Below, piece after piece: positions 17,901 through 29,084 of a stretch of DNA of 36,328 nucleotides. Position 1 is the stretch's first letter, and the number at the start of each line of letters is the position of its first letter. The notes below the pieces were generated by a model. It did no database searches, had not been told where the DNA came from, and worked only from the letters and a program-made list of their open reading frames with translations. The DNA lies in assembly GCA_013204155.1 (NCBI GenBank), contig JABMOK010000030.1, positions 1-36,328 on the forward strand, in the 5' to 3' direction. The translations under genes were made by a program, and so were the position numbers. Source of the stretch: Pseudohongiella sp. Lineage in GTDB: Bacteria; Pseudomonadota; Gammaproteobacteria; Pseudomonadales; Pseudohongiellaceae.

Positions 17901-18643
17901 CTATTGATGAGTTTTTGCCGGAACTGGCGCATATCACCAGAGATCGCTTGTCGAGTTTACGGCCAGAACGGGCTCCCCAAACCATCGCCGGCGTAATTCA
18001 CACTATTCGCACCATGAAGAACAAAGCCGGTGACACTATTGCTTTCCTTACCCTGGATGATCGCAGTGCCCGATTTGAAGTTTCTCTGTTTGCGAAAGAA
18101 TATGAGAAGTACCGCGAAATGCTGCAGAAAGACCTGATTATAGTTGTTGAGTGCACCATCAGCATCGATGACTACAGCGGCGGTATGCGAGGCAGGGCGA
18201 AAAGTATAATGACGCTGTCTCAGGCGAGGAAGAAGCATGCTCATCGGCTAGCGCTGAATCTGCAGTTCGACACCGTGCAATCCGGATTTTGTGAACATTT
18301 AGCCAGAATTCTGCAGCCCTACCGCAAGCCGGCGGCAATGCCCGCCGTTGCCGCCGCGAATTCAGTATCGGCGCAGTTCGGCGCGGGCAATGGCGCGCTG
18401 GAAGAACAAGACTCTCCAGCCGCGGCGGGCTCTGGCGCGGCAAGGCCGGATATTAGCAAGTTCGGTGCCGACGTGGAGGCGGATCAGCCAACAGGCTGCC
18501 AGGTCGTAGTTCACTATCAGCGATCGGCGTCGAGAGGGTGTATAATGCTGGGTCATGACTGGCTTGTGTCGCCGTCCGATGATTTGATACAGCGCCTGCG
18601 GCTCGAATACGGTAAAGAAAAAGTAGTGCTGGATTATAAGTAA
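14993..18643 (+). CDS. dnaE: DNA polymerase III alpha subunit
   Basis: DnaE is the replicative C-family polymerase. The 1216 residues start with the PHP domain (FAHLRLHTEFSISDG). The catalytic aspartates lie in MPDFDVDF (near residues 403 and 405) and VKFDFLGL (near 557). Finger and helix-hairpin-helix regions follow, then a beta-clamp contact segment VADLF (near 921) and an OB-fold (about 990-1080). The protein is about 55 residues longer than E. coli DnaE. Most of the excess is an Ala/Gly-rich linker near residues 1110-1166 before the C-terminal tau-contact domain. The gene lies between rnhB and accA as usual. Confidence 0.97.
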   Translation: MSENSPPTPFAHLRLHTEFSISDGLVRIKPLISRLRKLSMPSVAITDLANMFSLIKFYSAAMKDGIKPVCGCDVLVEDDNQAGQTRLVLLVKNQVGYLNLTKLVSELYTENPSHNEPVIMKSKLAGRVDGLIALSGAQYSDIGAALLADEPERAKALLQQWRELFPDSFYLELQRVGKNDEEDYVEAAVMLAIDTACPVVATNDVRFIHKDDFDAHEVRVCINERRTLDDPRRPHNYTEQQYLKSTAQMTELFADIPEAIQNAGEIVKRCNLGLQLGIPCLPNYPVPEGLSLEEFFSNLSTQGLNKRLLKLYGEESVNKDSHTLYWERLEFELGIINQMGFAGYFLIVMEFIQWSKDNGIPVGPGRGSGAGSIVAYALGITDLDPLKYDLLFERFLNPERVSMPDFDVDFCMEGRDRVIQHVAELYGKDAVSQIITFGTMAAKAVVRDVARVQGKPYALADKLSKLIPFEPGITLKKAFEAEPLLGEFVAGDEDAQEIMEMAYKLEGITRNVGKHAGGVVIAPTKLTDFTPLYCDESGGGLVTQYDKNDVETAGLVKFDFLGLRTLTIIDWAVKMINSRAAADEAKVDIDTLPLNDEKVYKLLQKGETTAIFQLESRGMKDLIKRQVPNCFEDIIALVALFRPGPLQSGMVDDFIDRKHGRTRVIYPHPELEPVLSNTYGVILYQEQVMQIAQVLGNYSLGGADILRKAMGKKDPQVMAKQRSLFTDGAVARDIDPQLAESIFDLMEKFAGYGFNKSHSAAYALVSYQTAWLKTHYPAYFMAAVLSADMQNTDKIVTLIDECRSMKLTIVPPDVNLGQFNFTVNMDGEIVYGLGAIKGLGEGPVAAILAAREQGEFTSLLELCQRVDTQSLNKRSMEALIRAGALDKQVGGDIDHSRALLSVLLPQAMQAAEQSSRNQASGVADLFGEIEPEGTTNAESSSVSLNVRAWAEQHRLMAEKETLGLWLSGHPIDEFLPELAHITRDRLSSLRPERAPQTIAGVIHTIRTMKNKAGDTIAFLTLDDRSARFEVSLFAKEYEKYREMLQKDLIIVVECTISIDDYSGGMRGRAKSIMTLSQARKKHAHRLALNLQFDTVQSGFCEHLARILQPYRKPAAMPAVAAANSVSAQFGAGNGALEEQDSPAAAGSGAARPDISKFGADVEADQPTGCQVVVHYQRSASRGCIMLGHDWLVSPSDDLIQRLRLEYGKEKVVLDYK

Positions 18644-18647
18644 CAGC

Positions 18648-18699
18648 GATAACCAAGATTGATAACCAAGACTGATAACTAAGATTGATAACTAACAGC
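18648..18699 (+). repeat. 13-bp tandem repeat, 4 copies, after dnaE
   Basis: Units of the form GATAACCAAGATT start at 18648, 18661, 18674 and 18687 with one to four changes between them, beginning 4 bases after the dnaE stop. A partial fifth unit follows. The rest of the gap to accA shows no clear promoter. Confidence 0.9.
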
Positions 18700-18826
18700 G
18701 ATTAATTAACAGCAACTCGAGTCAAATAATTTAACACCCGTAGCCGGGAAGTAAATAGCCAACTAAGCAATCGTCGGCTTTACAACTAAACCCTGGCTAA
18801 TATAGATCACTAAAATTGAGTGTGGT

Positions 18827-19780
18827 ATGGATCCTAATTATCTCGAATTTGAACAACCCATTGCGGAATTGGAAGCCAAAATCAGTGAGCTGAGATTGGT
18901 GGGAAGCGACAATGAGTTGAATATCAGTGAGGAAATTCAGAACCTCAAGGCCAAGAGCGTCAAGCTCACAGAAAAAATTTATGCCAATCTCTCATCGTGG
19001 CAGATATCTCAGGTTGCCAGACATCCCTTGCGACCTTACACGCTGGACTATATCGAACATATATTTACCGATTTTGATGAATTGCACGGCGACCGATTGT
19101 TTGCCGACGATCAGGCGCTCATCGGCGGGCTGGCGAAAATAGATGGCAGGCCGGTGGTTGTTATCGGTCATCAGAAGGGCAGAGGAACCAAAGAAAAAGT
19201 ACGCCACAATTTTGGCATGCCGAGGCCGGAAGGCTATCGTAAAGCGCGCAGGCTCGTGCTCCTCGCTGAAAAATACCGATTACCGGTGCTTAGTTTTATA
19301 GATACACCTGGCGCTTTTCCGGGAATGGATGCGGAAGAAAGAGGCATTAACGAGGCTATCGCTGAAAACATGGCGATGATGTCGAGAATTCGAACGCCCT
19401 TGATTGCGACAGTTACCGGTGAGGCGAATTCCGGTGGAGCAATTGCGATCGGCGTTTCTGATCAGCTCAATATGCTGCAATACTCAACTTATACGGTAAT
19501 TACGCCCGAGGGCTGCGCCACTATTCTTTGGAAGTCTTCTGAATATGCGGCGGCAGCGGCGGAAGCGATGGGGGTCACCTCAAAACGCCTGGAAGAATTA
19601 GGTATTGTCGATCATACAATTCCGGAGCCGCCGGGCGGGGCCCATCGGGATGTAGCCGCCGTCGCCGCTAACATCAAAACGGCTTTGCTGGAGCAGCTGG
19701 ATCGTCTAAGCGCAATAGACCTGGATGAGTTGGTTGAGCGTCGTTACAAGCGCTTAATGAGTTACGGAATTCCAAGCTAG
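18827..19780 (+). CDS. accA: Acetyl-CoA carboxylase carboxyltransferase alpha subunit
   Basis: AccA pairs with AccD to transfer the carboxyl group from biotin to acetyl-CoA, the committed step of fatty acid synthesis. The 317 residues (319 in E. coli) begin with the family's [14 protein letters not shown] helix. The crotonase-fold core follows, with [28 protein letters not shown] and [13 protein letters not shown] for CoA and biotin binding. The ribosome-binding site is weak. The gene is between dnaE and tilS, the typical order. Confidence 0.97.
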   Translation: MDPNYLEFEQPIAELEAKISELRLVGSDNELNISEEIQNLKAKSVKLTEKIYANLSSWQISQVARHPLRPYTLDYIEHIFTDFDELHGDRLFADDQALIGGLAKIDGRPVVVIGHQKGRGTKEKVRHNFGMPRPEGYRKARRLVLLAEKYRLPVLSFIDTPGAFPGMDAEERGINEAIAENMAMMSRIRTPLIATVTGEANSGGAIAIGVSDQLNMLQYSTYTVITPEGCATILWKSSEYAAAAAEAMGVTSKRLEELGIVDHTIPEPPGGAHRDVAAVAANIKTALLEQLDRLSAIDLDELVERRYKRLMSYGIPS

Positions 19781-19906
19781 AGTATTGCACGTTGCATTGA
19801 AATATCCGCTGGCTGTTACGAATCGGCGTTTGTTGCGACAGTCCCTACAGCCCATCGATTCCGGACACTGCACTAGATACTATCTCGACACGACATCGAC
19901 TTGAAC

Positions 19907-21328
19907 ATGAAATTTAATCTCGAAACTTTTGCTTCGGCTCTGCGTGCAACTGCTCAACAGGCAGGCTCCTTTGAATGCGCGGTGTTGGGCTTGAGTGGGG
20001 GAATGGATTCTATTGTTCTTCTGCATCTTCTGAGTGAACTGAAAAAGCAGTCGAAGCTGGATTTTGAATTTCGTGCCGTGCATATCAATCATGGGCTGCA
20101 TGCCGAGGCGGCTGCCTGGCAGCAACATTGCGAGCAAGTCTGTGCGCAGTTATCGATTCAACTTATTAGCGTCGAAGTGTCTATCGACAATCCCAAGGCT
20201 ATCGATCCGGATTCGACAGCGGGTATAGAGAATGCCGCCCGCGAGGCCAGATACCGTGTGTTCGAGCAGCAATTAAAGCCCGCCGAAGCCCTGATTCTTG
20301 CCCATCATCGGGATGATCAAATGGAGACCTTATTATTGCGCTTAATGCGCGGTTCCGGGAGCCGGGGCTTGAGCGGGATGCCTCGCACTCGCGCAGTGGG
20401 CGCGGGGTTCTTGCTCAGACCGTTACTGGATTTCGATCAACAACAATTGCATCAGTATGCGAGCCAGCACCAGCTTCAATGGATGCAGGATCCATCCAAT
20501 CAAGATCAGCGCTTCGACCGGAATTACTGCCGGCATACTGTCCTGCCGATACTGGAGGCGCGCTGGCCGGGCTACCGGGACAGTTGGTCAAAGACCGTTA
20601 CGCTCGCAGAAGAGGCAGAAGGTCTGCTACAGAATCTGGCTACTTTGGATCTGGCCAGCATTGCCACCAGCTCAAAGGCCGTAGTGCAGATAGACAAGTT
20701 GTTGCTGCTCTCGAATGCTCGCAGACGCAATGTGTTGCGCCACTGGTTGGCACAATTAAAGCTGCCGGAACTGGGCTGGAACCGCCTGCATCAGTTAGCC
20801 AATGAGGTCTTGTTCGCCAGCGATAGCGCGGCACTGGATGCAAATGGTTTTCAGTTGGCGCGCTATAAGGGCTGTCTCTATGCCTTAACAACACAAGAGG
20901 ATAAGTCGGCGCCAGTGAATGCACAAAACCTGGCTTGGGATTTTCTCGATTCTACGGACTTCGAGCGTGCAGATGCGCCGCTTCCACCCCTCCTGCTGCC
21001 AATCCTCCTGCTGCCAAACAATGGCAGTCTGACAGCGCAGATGAAAACAGGGCCAGGTTTGGCAATAGCCAACTGTGCTCAGTTGCAAGTCAGATATCGA
21101 CAGGGCGGTGAATCTTGCCGTCTTGCGGGCAGGCCGAATAAGTCCTTGAAGAAAATTCTGCAGGAACACCAGATCGAACCCTGGTTAAGAAATCGCATTC
21201 CGCTGCTGTATCGAGAAGATCAACTGGTTTGCATTCCCGGTATTGGCGTCAGCGAAGAATATGCGGCAAAATCCGGCGAGCCTGGGCTAATTGTGCAGTG
21301 GTTGCGACCTGTGCTCGAAGTGACTTGA
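19907..21328 (+). CDS. tilS: tRNA(Ile)-lysidine synthase
   Basis: TilS attaches lysine to C34 of the CAU-anticodon tRNA-Ile so that it reads AUA codons. The PP-loop SGGMDS is at residues 30-35 and HHRDDQMETLLLRLMRGSG follows in the N-terminal catalytic domain. The central and C-terminal TilS domains end in SCRLAGRPNKSLKKILQE and IPGIGVS. I chose ATG 19907; a TTG two codons upstream is possible. At 473 residues it is about 40 longer than E. coli TilS, partly from an LLLPI/LLLPN duplication in the linker before the last domain. Confidence 0.95.
   Translation: MKFNLETFASALRATAQQAGSFECAVLGLSGGMDSIVLLHLLSELKKQSKLDFEFRAVHINHGLHAEAAAWQQHCEQVCAQLSIQLISVEVSIDNPKAIDPDSTAGIENAAREARYRVFEQQLKPAEALILAHHRDDQMETLLLRLMRGSGSRGLSGMPRTRAVGAGFLLRPLLDFDQQQLHQYASQHQLQWMQDPSNQDQRFDRNYCRHTVLPILEARWPGYRDSWSKTVTLAEEAEGLLQNLATLDLASIATSSKAVVQIDKLLLLSNARRRNVLRHWLAQLKLPELGWNRLHQLANEVLFASDSAALDANGFQLARYKGCLYALTTQEDKSAPVNAQNLAWDFLDSTDFERADAPLPPLLLPILLLPNNGSLTAQMKTGPGLAIANCAQLQVRYRQGGESCRLAGRPNKSLKKILQEHQIEPWLRNRIPLLYREDQLVCIPGIGVSEEYAAKSGEPGLIVQWLRPVLEVT
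20989..21018 (+). repeat. 15-bp in-frame duplication inside tilS
   Basis: Two adjacent 15-bp units, 20989-21003 and 21004-21018, differ by one base at the end. They encode two near-identical five-residue blocks (LLLPI and LLLPN) in a linker of TilS. Confidence 0.85.
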
Positions 21329-21519
21329 GAGAGTATGGGTGTTATCCCCCGGTGTTAACTGCAGCGCTTATAGCCAGCAGATAGTTCTGGAAGTGATAAC
21401 GTAGGCTTATATTTTGAAATTAAGTAAGGAAAACTGCATTTCAGATTGTGGACGATAGGGGGTTCTGGTAGGCTGTAACTCCATCTGCAAAGGTTAGTGC
21501 ACTGCTAATTTATCATTAA

Positions 21520-23220
<1,701 letters not shown>

Positions 23221-23261
23221 GGATTTTCGCCTTCGCTATTTTTACAAATCCTGTTGGAATT

Positions 23262-23303
23262 CAGCTACAGGACTACAGCTACAGGACTACAGTTACAGGA
23301 CTA
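23262..23303 (+). repeat. 14-bp tandem repeat, 3 copies, in the pyrG-kdsA gap
   Basis: CAGCTACAGGACTA occurs at 23262 and 23276, with a one-base variant at 23290 and a partial fourth copy to about 23309. The last CAGGA is the nearest ribosome-binding-like sequence before the kdsA ATG, at a long spacing. Confidence 0.9.
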
Positions 23304-23322
23304 CAGGACGCGATACTGATTC

Positions 23323-24168
23323 ATGACAATGCAACAAATTAAGCTTGCCGATTTTACCATCGCCAATGATCAACCCTTCGTGCTGTTTGCCGGGATGAAC
23401 GTACTGGAGTCGCGAGATCTGGCCATGGAAGTTGCCGAGTATTTTAAAGAAGTCACAACCGAATTGAATATTCCCTATGTATTCAAGGCTTCCTTTGACA
23501 AAGCCAACCGCTCGTCTGTAGATTCCTATCGCGGTCCTGGACTGGATGAAGGTCTAAAAATTCTCAGTGAGATAAAGCAGCAGTTGCAACTGCCAGTGAT
23601 TACCGATGTGCATGAGGTCTCTCAGGTAGCACCGGTTAGCGAGGTGGCAGACGTTATTCAGCTGCCGGCATTTCTGTCACGACAGACAGATCTGGTGGTA
23701 GCCATGGCGAAAAGCGGCGCCATTATTAATATCAAGAAAGCGCAATTTCTGGCTCCGCAGGAAATGGGGCATATACTGGGAAAGTTTGAGGCGGCCGGTA
23801 ATGATCAGCTGATTCTCTGCGAACGCGGCAGCAGCTTCGGCTATAACAACCTGATAGTCGATATGCTGGGCTTTTCCGTCATGAAGCAATTCAATTGCCC
23901 GATTATGTTTGATGCGACTCATGCCCTGCAGAAACCCGGCGCTCTCGCCAATGCCGCCGATGGTCGCCGCGGGGACGTGACGGCCCTGTCCAGGGCGGGT
24001 TTGTCCCAGGGTCTGGCGGGCCTGTTCATCGAGGCTCATCCGGATCCAGACAAGGCGCTCTGCGATGGCCCCTGTGCATTAAGGCTCGATAGTTTGCGGC
24101 CCTTCCTCAGTCAAATGAAAGCACTGGATGGGCTGATAAAAGCCATGCCAGACATCGATACAGCCTGA
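23323..24168 (+). CDS. kdsA: 3-deoxy-D-manno-octulosonate 8-phosphate synthase
   Basis: KdsA condenses phosphoenolpyruvate with arabinose 5-phosphate to Kdo-8-phosphate, the precursor of the inner LPS core. The 281 residues (284 in E. coli) contain [17 protein letters not shown] near the N terminus, [12 protein letters not shown], the [11 protein letters not shown] segment and [17 protein letters not shown] near the C terminus. The ATG at 23329, two codons in, is an alternative start. The downstream neighbour eno makes phosphoenolpyruvate, its substrate. Confidence 0.97.
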   Translation: MTMQQIKLADFTIANDQPFVLFAGMNVLESRDLAMEVAEYFKEVTTELNIPYVFKASFDKANRSSVDSYRGPGLDEGLKILSEIKQQLQLPVITDVHEVSQVAPVSEVADVIQLPAFLSRQTDLVVAMAKSGAIINIKKAQFLAPQEMGHILGKFEAAGNDQLILCERGSSFGYNNLIVDMLGFSVMKQFNCPIMFDATHALQKPGALANAADGRRGDVTALSRAGLSQGLAGLFIEAHPDPDKALCDGPCALRLDSLRPFLSQMKALDGLIKAMPDIDTA

Positions 24169-24187
24169 AACACAGGCGCATCATCAT

Positions 24188-24210
24188 TTTAGAAAATAGT
24201 TTAGAAAATA
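24188..24210 (+). repeat. 12-bp duplication in the kdsA-eno gap
   Basis: TTTAGAAAATA is present at 24188-24198 and 24200-24210, a 12-bp period. It lies just before the AAGG ribosome-binding site of eno. Confidence 0.75.
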
Positions 24211-24217
24211 TTCATAA

Positions 24218-25525
<1,308 letters not shown>

Positions 25526-25535
25526 TTAAAAAATC

Positions 25536-25826
25536 ATGAAAACATTATTTGGTTTCCTCGCTATCGTGTTTCTAACATTTCAGTATCAGCTCTGGATTGG
25601 TGAGGATAGCGTGCGCTCGCTAAACTTGCTTGAGGTCGAATTGGAAGCACAGCGCTCAGATAATGAGGGATTGGAAGCACGCAACAAGCTGGTGGAAATC
25701 GAAGTTCTGGACCTGAAAAACGGACTGGAAGCTGTAGAGGAGCGTGCCAGATCTGAACTCGGCATGATAGAGCAGGGTGAAACGTTTTATATGATCTTGC
25801 CAGCCAAGGCAGAAGCAGTAGACTAA
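25536..25826 (+). CDS. ftsB: Cell division protein FtsB
   Basis: FtsB is a small bitopic septum protein that forms the FtsQLB complex and helps activate septal peptidoglycan synthesis. The 96 residues (103 in E. coli) start with one membrane segment (about 3-21). A coiled coil rich in Leu, Glu and Asn covers about 30-70, and the ARSELGMIEQGETFYMI segment typical of the family's C terminus follows. It sits between eno and ispD as in most Gammaproteobacteria. No strong ribosome-binding site is seen, so coupling with eno is likely. Confidence 0.95.
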   Translation: MKTLFGFLAIVFLTFQYQLWIGEDSVRSLNLLEVELEAQRSDNEGLEARNKLVEIEVLDLKNGLEAVEERARSELGMIEQGETFYMILPAKAEAVD

Positions 25827-25920
25827 ATCACGGGGAAATCAGCATGGTCTATCGATTGCCCTGGATAATCTAAAACAGGATTTGCTTGCCTGGAGTTCAC
25901 CACAAGAAGAAGACAGTACT

Positions 25921-26655
25921 ATGACAATTTGGGCTATTCTGCCAGCCGCTGGCATCGGTCGTCGCATGGGATCGATAACCCCCAAACAGTATCTGACTGT
26001 TAACGGTACCCCGGTTATTTCCTGTGCCTTGCAGAGGCTTGCTGCGGTTTCGGCCATCGAAAAAATTGTAGTGGTATTACACCCCGATGATAAATACTGG
26101 CAAACGTTGAATTCAGCTTTGGGAGCCGATTCTGATTCAGGGTTCGAGATTCACTCCAATGAACGTATTCGCTGCGCCACTGGTGCGCAAGAGAGGTGCC
26201 AGTCGGTTCTGAATGGGCTTGATCACATTGAGTCCGAGGCGAAGGCAGATGATTGGGTATTGGTACATGATGCGGTGCGCCCTTGCGTGCGAACTTCCGA
26301 TATTGAAAAACTAATATCCGAGCTTCACCATCACCCTGTAGGAGGTTTGTTAGGGTCTCCAGTCGATAACACACTAAAACAGGTCGATACTGATGGCAAT
26401 GTGGTGGCAACCATAGATCGTAATAAGCTCTGGAACGCATTAACGCCGCAGATGTTTCGCTACGAAATATTAAGGAATGCAATACGGCATGCAGTGTCTC
26501 AGCGGGAACAGGTTACGGATGAAGCCGCTGCTATTGAACGGCTCGGGCACAGCCCAAAAATGGTCGCTGGCAACAAAGACAATATAAAAATTACCCACGA
26601 AGCCGATCTGATACTCGCCAGTAATATATTAAAATCACAGGCAGCGACAGTATGA
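25921..26655 (+). CDS. ispD: 2-C-methyl-D-erythritol 4-phosphate cytidylyltransferase
   Basis: IspD makes CDP-methylerythritol from MEP and CTP, the third MEP pathway step. The ATG at 25921 gives 244 residues (236 in E. coli) starting TIWAILPAAGIGRRMGSITPKQY, the nucleotide-binding loop. VHDAVRPCV and the C-terminal DEAAAIERLG motif follow. An in-frame TTG at 25882 would add 13 residues without family similarity. The stop overlaps the ispF start by 4 bp (ATGA), so translation is coupled. Confidence 0.96.
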   Translation: MTIWAILPAAGIGRRMGSITPKQYLTVNGTPVISCALQRLAAVSAIEKIVVVLHPDDKYWQTLNSALGADSDSGFEIHSNERIRCATGAQERCQSVLNGLDHIESEAKADDWVLVHDAVRPCVRTSDIEKLISELHHHPVGGLLGSPVDNTLKQVDTDGNVVATIDRNKLWNALTPQMFRYEILRNAIRHAVSQREQVTDEAAAIERLGHSPKMVAGNKDNIKITHEADLILASNILKSQAATV

Positions 26656-27155
26656 ACGCTAACGATATGCGAATAGGACATGGTTTTGACGTGCATCGAT
26701 TTAGCGAGAATTTCAATGACGGCCGGCCCTTGATACTGGCTGGCGTTTTGCTTCCAGAGGAAAGGAGCCTGGTCGCACATTCCGATGGTGATGTTATTTT
26801 ACATGCCATCTGTGACGCAGTGTTAGGCGCGGTTGGTGGCGGAGATATTGGTCAGCATTTTCCAGACAACGACGAGAAATATTCAGGCATCGCTAGCGGA
26901 GTACTGCTTAAGCAGGTGTTGGGAATTATAGACCAGAAGCAGTTTTGGCTAGTGAATGTTGACATAACAGTAGTAGCTCAGGTGCCAAAGCTGACGGCCT
27001 ATCGTCAGGAGATGATTTCCAGCCTTTCGAATCTATTAGAGTTGCCGGAAAATCGGGTCAATCTAAAAGCCACTACCACAGAGGGGTTGGGTTATATCGG
27101 AAGGGAAGAAGGTATTGCCTGTCACGCCGTGGTCCTGTTAGCCGGCAATGCCTGA
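26652..27155 (+). CDS. ispF: 2-C-methyl-D-erythritol 2,4-cyclodiphosphate synthase
   Basis: IspF cyclises CDP-ME-2-phosphate in the MEP pathway and works as a trimer with a zinc ion. Zinc ligands are Asp13 and His15 in GHGFDVHRF and His51 in SDGDVILHAI. The C terminus has KATTTEGLGYIGREEGIA. From the ATG overlapping ispD it is 167 residues; the internal ATG at 26667 would give 162, closer to E. coli (159). It overlaps truD by 8 bp. Confidence 0.96.
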   Translation: MNANDMRIGHGFDVHRFSENFNDGRPLILAGVLLPEERSLVAHSDGDVILHAICDAVLGAVGGGDIGQHFPDNDEKYSGIASGVLLKQVLGIIDQKQFWLVNVDITVVAQVPKLTAYRQEMISSLSNLLELPENRVNLKATTTEGLGYIGREEGIACHAVVLLAGNA

Positions 27156-28320
27156 ATCGACCGAATCTACTTCTGCACAATTTGCCGGGCTTGACGCGCT
27201 GGCCTACGTGCATGATCTTCCTGCGTTAAGCGCTAGCTTAAAACAGCAGTTCAGCGATTTTCGCGTCGATGAAGAATTGGGGTTTGCTTTCACCGGGCAA
27301 GGTGAACATGTTTGTATCAACATCAAGAAAACCGACCTGTCTACTATTGAAGTGGCAAAGCGATTAAGTGAAGTCACTGGTGCCAGAAAGTCTTCAATCG
27401 GTTATGCCGGCATGAAAGATAAGAGAGGGGAGTGTACACAGTGGTTTAGCGTGCAACTAACCGAGTTGGAAGAGCGCGCTTTGCAGAATTTTGAAAGTCC
27501 CTCCTTGCAAATTTTGGAGACCCATCGTAACTCTCGAAAAATCAGAATCGGCAGTCATAAGTCCAATCATTTTCAAATCCGTTTGCGCGATTGTATTGGC
27601 CAGCAATCGGAATTCGATGACAGGCTAAGCCGTATCAAGCGCGAAGGGGTGCCAAATTATTTTGGCTCGCAACGATTCGGCTGGCAGATGAGTAATATGA
27701 CTCAGGTGCAAGCGCTGATGATCTCTGAACTTGATAAATCAGTGCCAGCAGACGCTGATTCGACTGTCTCGAAAAAGCGCTTCAAGCGGGGAATGCTCTA
27801 TTCGGCGGCGCGATCATACCTGTTTAATCAGCTGTTATCGCAGCGCCTTGAGAGCCGCAGTTGGAATACATACCTGCCCGGGGATGTGCTAAACCTGAAT
27901 GGCACGGATCGCTGCTTTGTGCTACCTGATGGGGCTGAATGGGATCAGGAATTGCAGCAGCGCCTGGATCAGTTCGATATTCATATCACCGGCGTTTTGC
28001 CCGGATTGATAGATATGAAAGATAAATATGTAAGCCGCGGGGAATCTGCCGATATTGAAGAGGCAGTCTGTAAACAATATGACACTCTGCTGGAAGGTCT
28101 GAAACGGTGTGGTTTGCAAGCCTCGCGTAGAGCCTTCCGCTTTTTGCCGAGCGAGCTTAAATGGCAATGGATTGACGCTGGCGATGATAATGAAAATGAA
28201 AATGCGGATAAGAATGAGAACAGCAACACGGGTGGCGCGCAGGATCTGATTCTGGATTTTTCCCTGCCGAAGGGAGCCTATGCAACCAGCCTGTTACGAG
28301 AACTCTGTATTACTACTTAG
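27148..28320 (+). CDS. truD: tRNA pseudouridine(13) synthase
   Basis: TruD converts U13 of tRNA-Glu to pseudouridine. The catalytic aspartate is Asp91 in [26 protein letters not shown] and the insertion (TRUD) domain follow. At 390 residues it is about 40 longer than E. coli TruD; part of the excess is a low-complexity Asn/Glu/Asp run near residues 346-362 shortly before the C-terminal strand ([21 protein letters not shown]). The stop codon lies inside a 15-bp tandem repeat. In Pseudomonas-type genomes surE comes next; it is absent here. Confidence 0.95.
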   Translation: MPESTESTSAQFAGLDALAYVHDLPALSASLKQQFSDFRVDEELGFAFTGQGEHVCINIKKTDLSTIEVAKRLSEVTGARKSSIGYAGMKDKRGECTQWFSVQLTELEERALQNFESPSLQILETHRNSRKIRIGSHKSNHFQIRLRDCIGQQSEFDDRLSRIKREGVPNYFGSQRFGWQMSNMTQVQALMISELDKSVPADADSTVSKKRFKRGMLYSAARSYLFNQLLSQRLESRSWNTYLPGDVLNLNGTDRCFVLPDGAEWDQELQQRLDQFDIHITGVLPGLIDMKDKYVSRGESADIEEAVCKQYDTLLEGLKRCGLQASRRAFRFLPSELKWQWIDAGDDNENENADKNENSNTGGAQDLILDFSLPKGAYATSLLRELCITT

Positions 28321-28375
28321 TCGACAGGTACTTAGTCGACAGGTACCTAACTGACAGGTACCTAACCAACAGGAA
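28316..28375 (+). repeat. 15-bp tandem repeat, 4 copies, from the truD stop to the pcm ribosome-binding site
   Basis: Units start at 28316, 28331, 28346 and 28361. The first two are identical (CTTAGTCGACAGGTA) and the later two diverge. The first unit contains the truD stop TAG. The fourth ends in AGGAA, 7 bases before the pcm start. The array fills nearly the whole intergenic space. Confidence 0.95.
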
Positions 28376-28382
28376 TCAAGCG

Positions 28383-29066
28383 TTGAGCAGTATATTAAAT
28401 AGCAAGCCAAATCTGAATGGCATCGGCATGACCTCTCAGCGTACCCGGGAACGACTATTGGGAAGATTAATAGATCAGGGGATTCAGAGTATGCAAGTGT
28501 TGGATATCATTCGTTCAACCCCGAGGCATATCTTTCTCGATGAGGCCTTGTCCCATAGAGCCTACGAAGATGTGGCTTTGCCGATCGGGTATAACCAAAC
28601 CATCTCGCAGCCCTATATTGTCGCCCGTATGACCGAGGCTCTATTGAAGTCAGGTTCTCTCGAAAAAGTCTTGGAGATAGGCACTGGCTGCGGATATCAA
28701 ACGGCGGTCATGGCCCAGCTGGCCAAATCAGTCTATACGGTAGAGCGAATCAAGCCCTTATTGGATCGAGCCAAGCGGAATCTCAAATTACTTAAATTGC
28801 GCAACATTGATTACAAGCATGATGATGGCAGTGCGGGTTGGCAGCAACACGGCCCCTTTGACGCCATCATTACAACCGCTGCTCCGCAGCAGATTCCCCA
28901 AGAGCTGTTGCTGCAATTGGCGGAGGGTGGCCGCCTGCTGATCCCTGTGGGCGGGGATGATTCGCAAGAGCTTCAGCTTATCAGCAGACACGGTGATGAA
29001 TTCAGCACCGAAGTTCTGGAAGCGGTGCGGTTTGTTCCCTTGCTGGTAGGCCAGCTACAACATTAA
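28383..29066 (+). CDS. pcm: Protein-L-isoaspartate O-methyltransferase
   Basis: Pcm repairs isoaspartyl damage in aged proteins using S-adenosylmethionine. The start is TTG at 28383, chosen because AGGAA lies 7 bases upstream; ATG at 28428 is an alternative that would drop 15 residues. The product (227 residues) reads [18 protein letters not shown] near the start, then [21 protein letters not shown] and the SAM-binding [31 protein letters not shown] ends the protein. This form resembles Pseudomonas Pcm more than the shorter E. coli one. It is normally paired with surE, which is not here. Confidence 0.95.
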   Translation: MSSILNSKPNLNGIGMTSQRTRERLLGRLIDQGIQSMQVLDIIRSTPRHIFLDEALSHRAYEDVALPIGYNQTISQPYIVARMTEALLKSGSLEKVLEIGTGCGYQTAVMAQLAKSVYTVERIKPLLDRAKRNLKLLKLRNIDYKHDDGSAGWQQHGPFDAIITTAAPQQIPQELLLQLAEGGRLLIPVGGDDSQELQLISRHGDEFSTEVLEAVRFVPLLVGQLQH

Positions 29067-29084
29067 TTTTAGAGCAGTCAGGGT

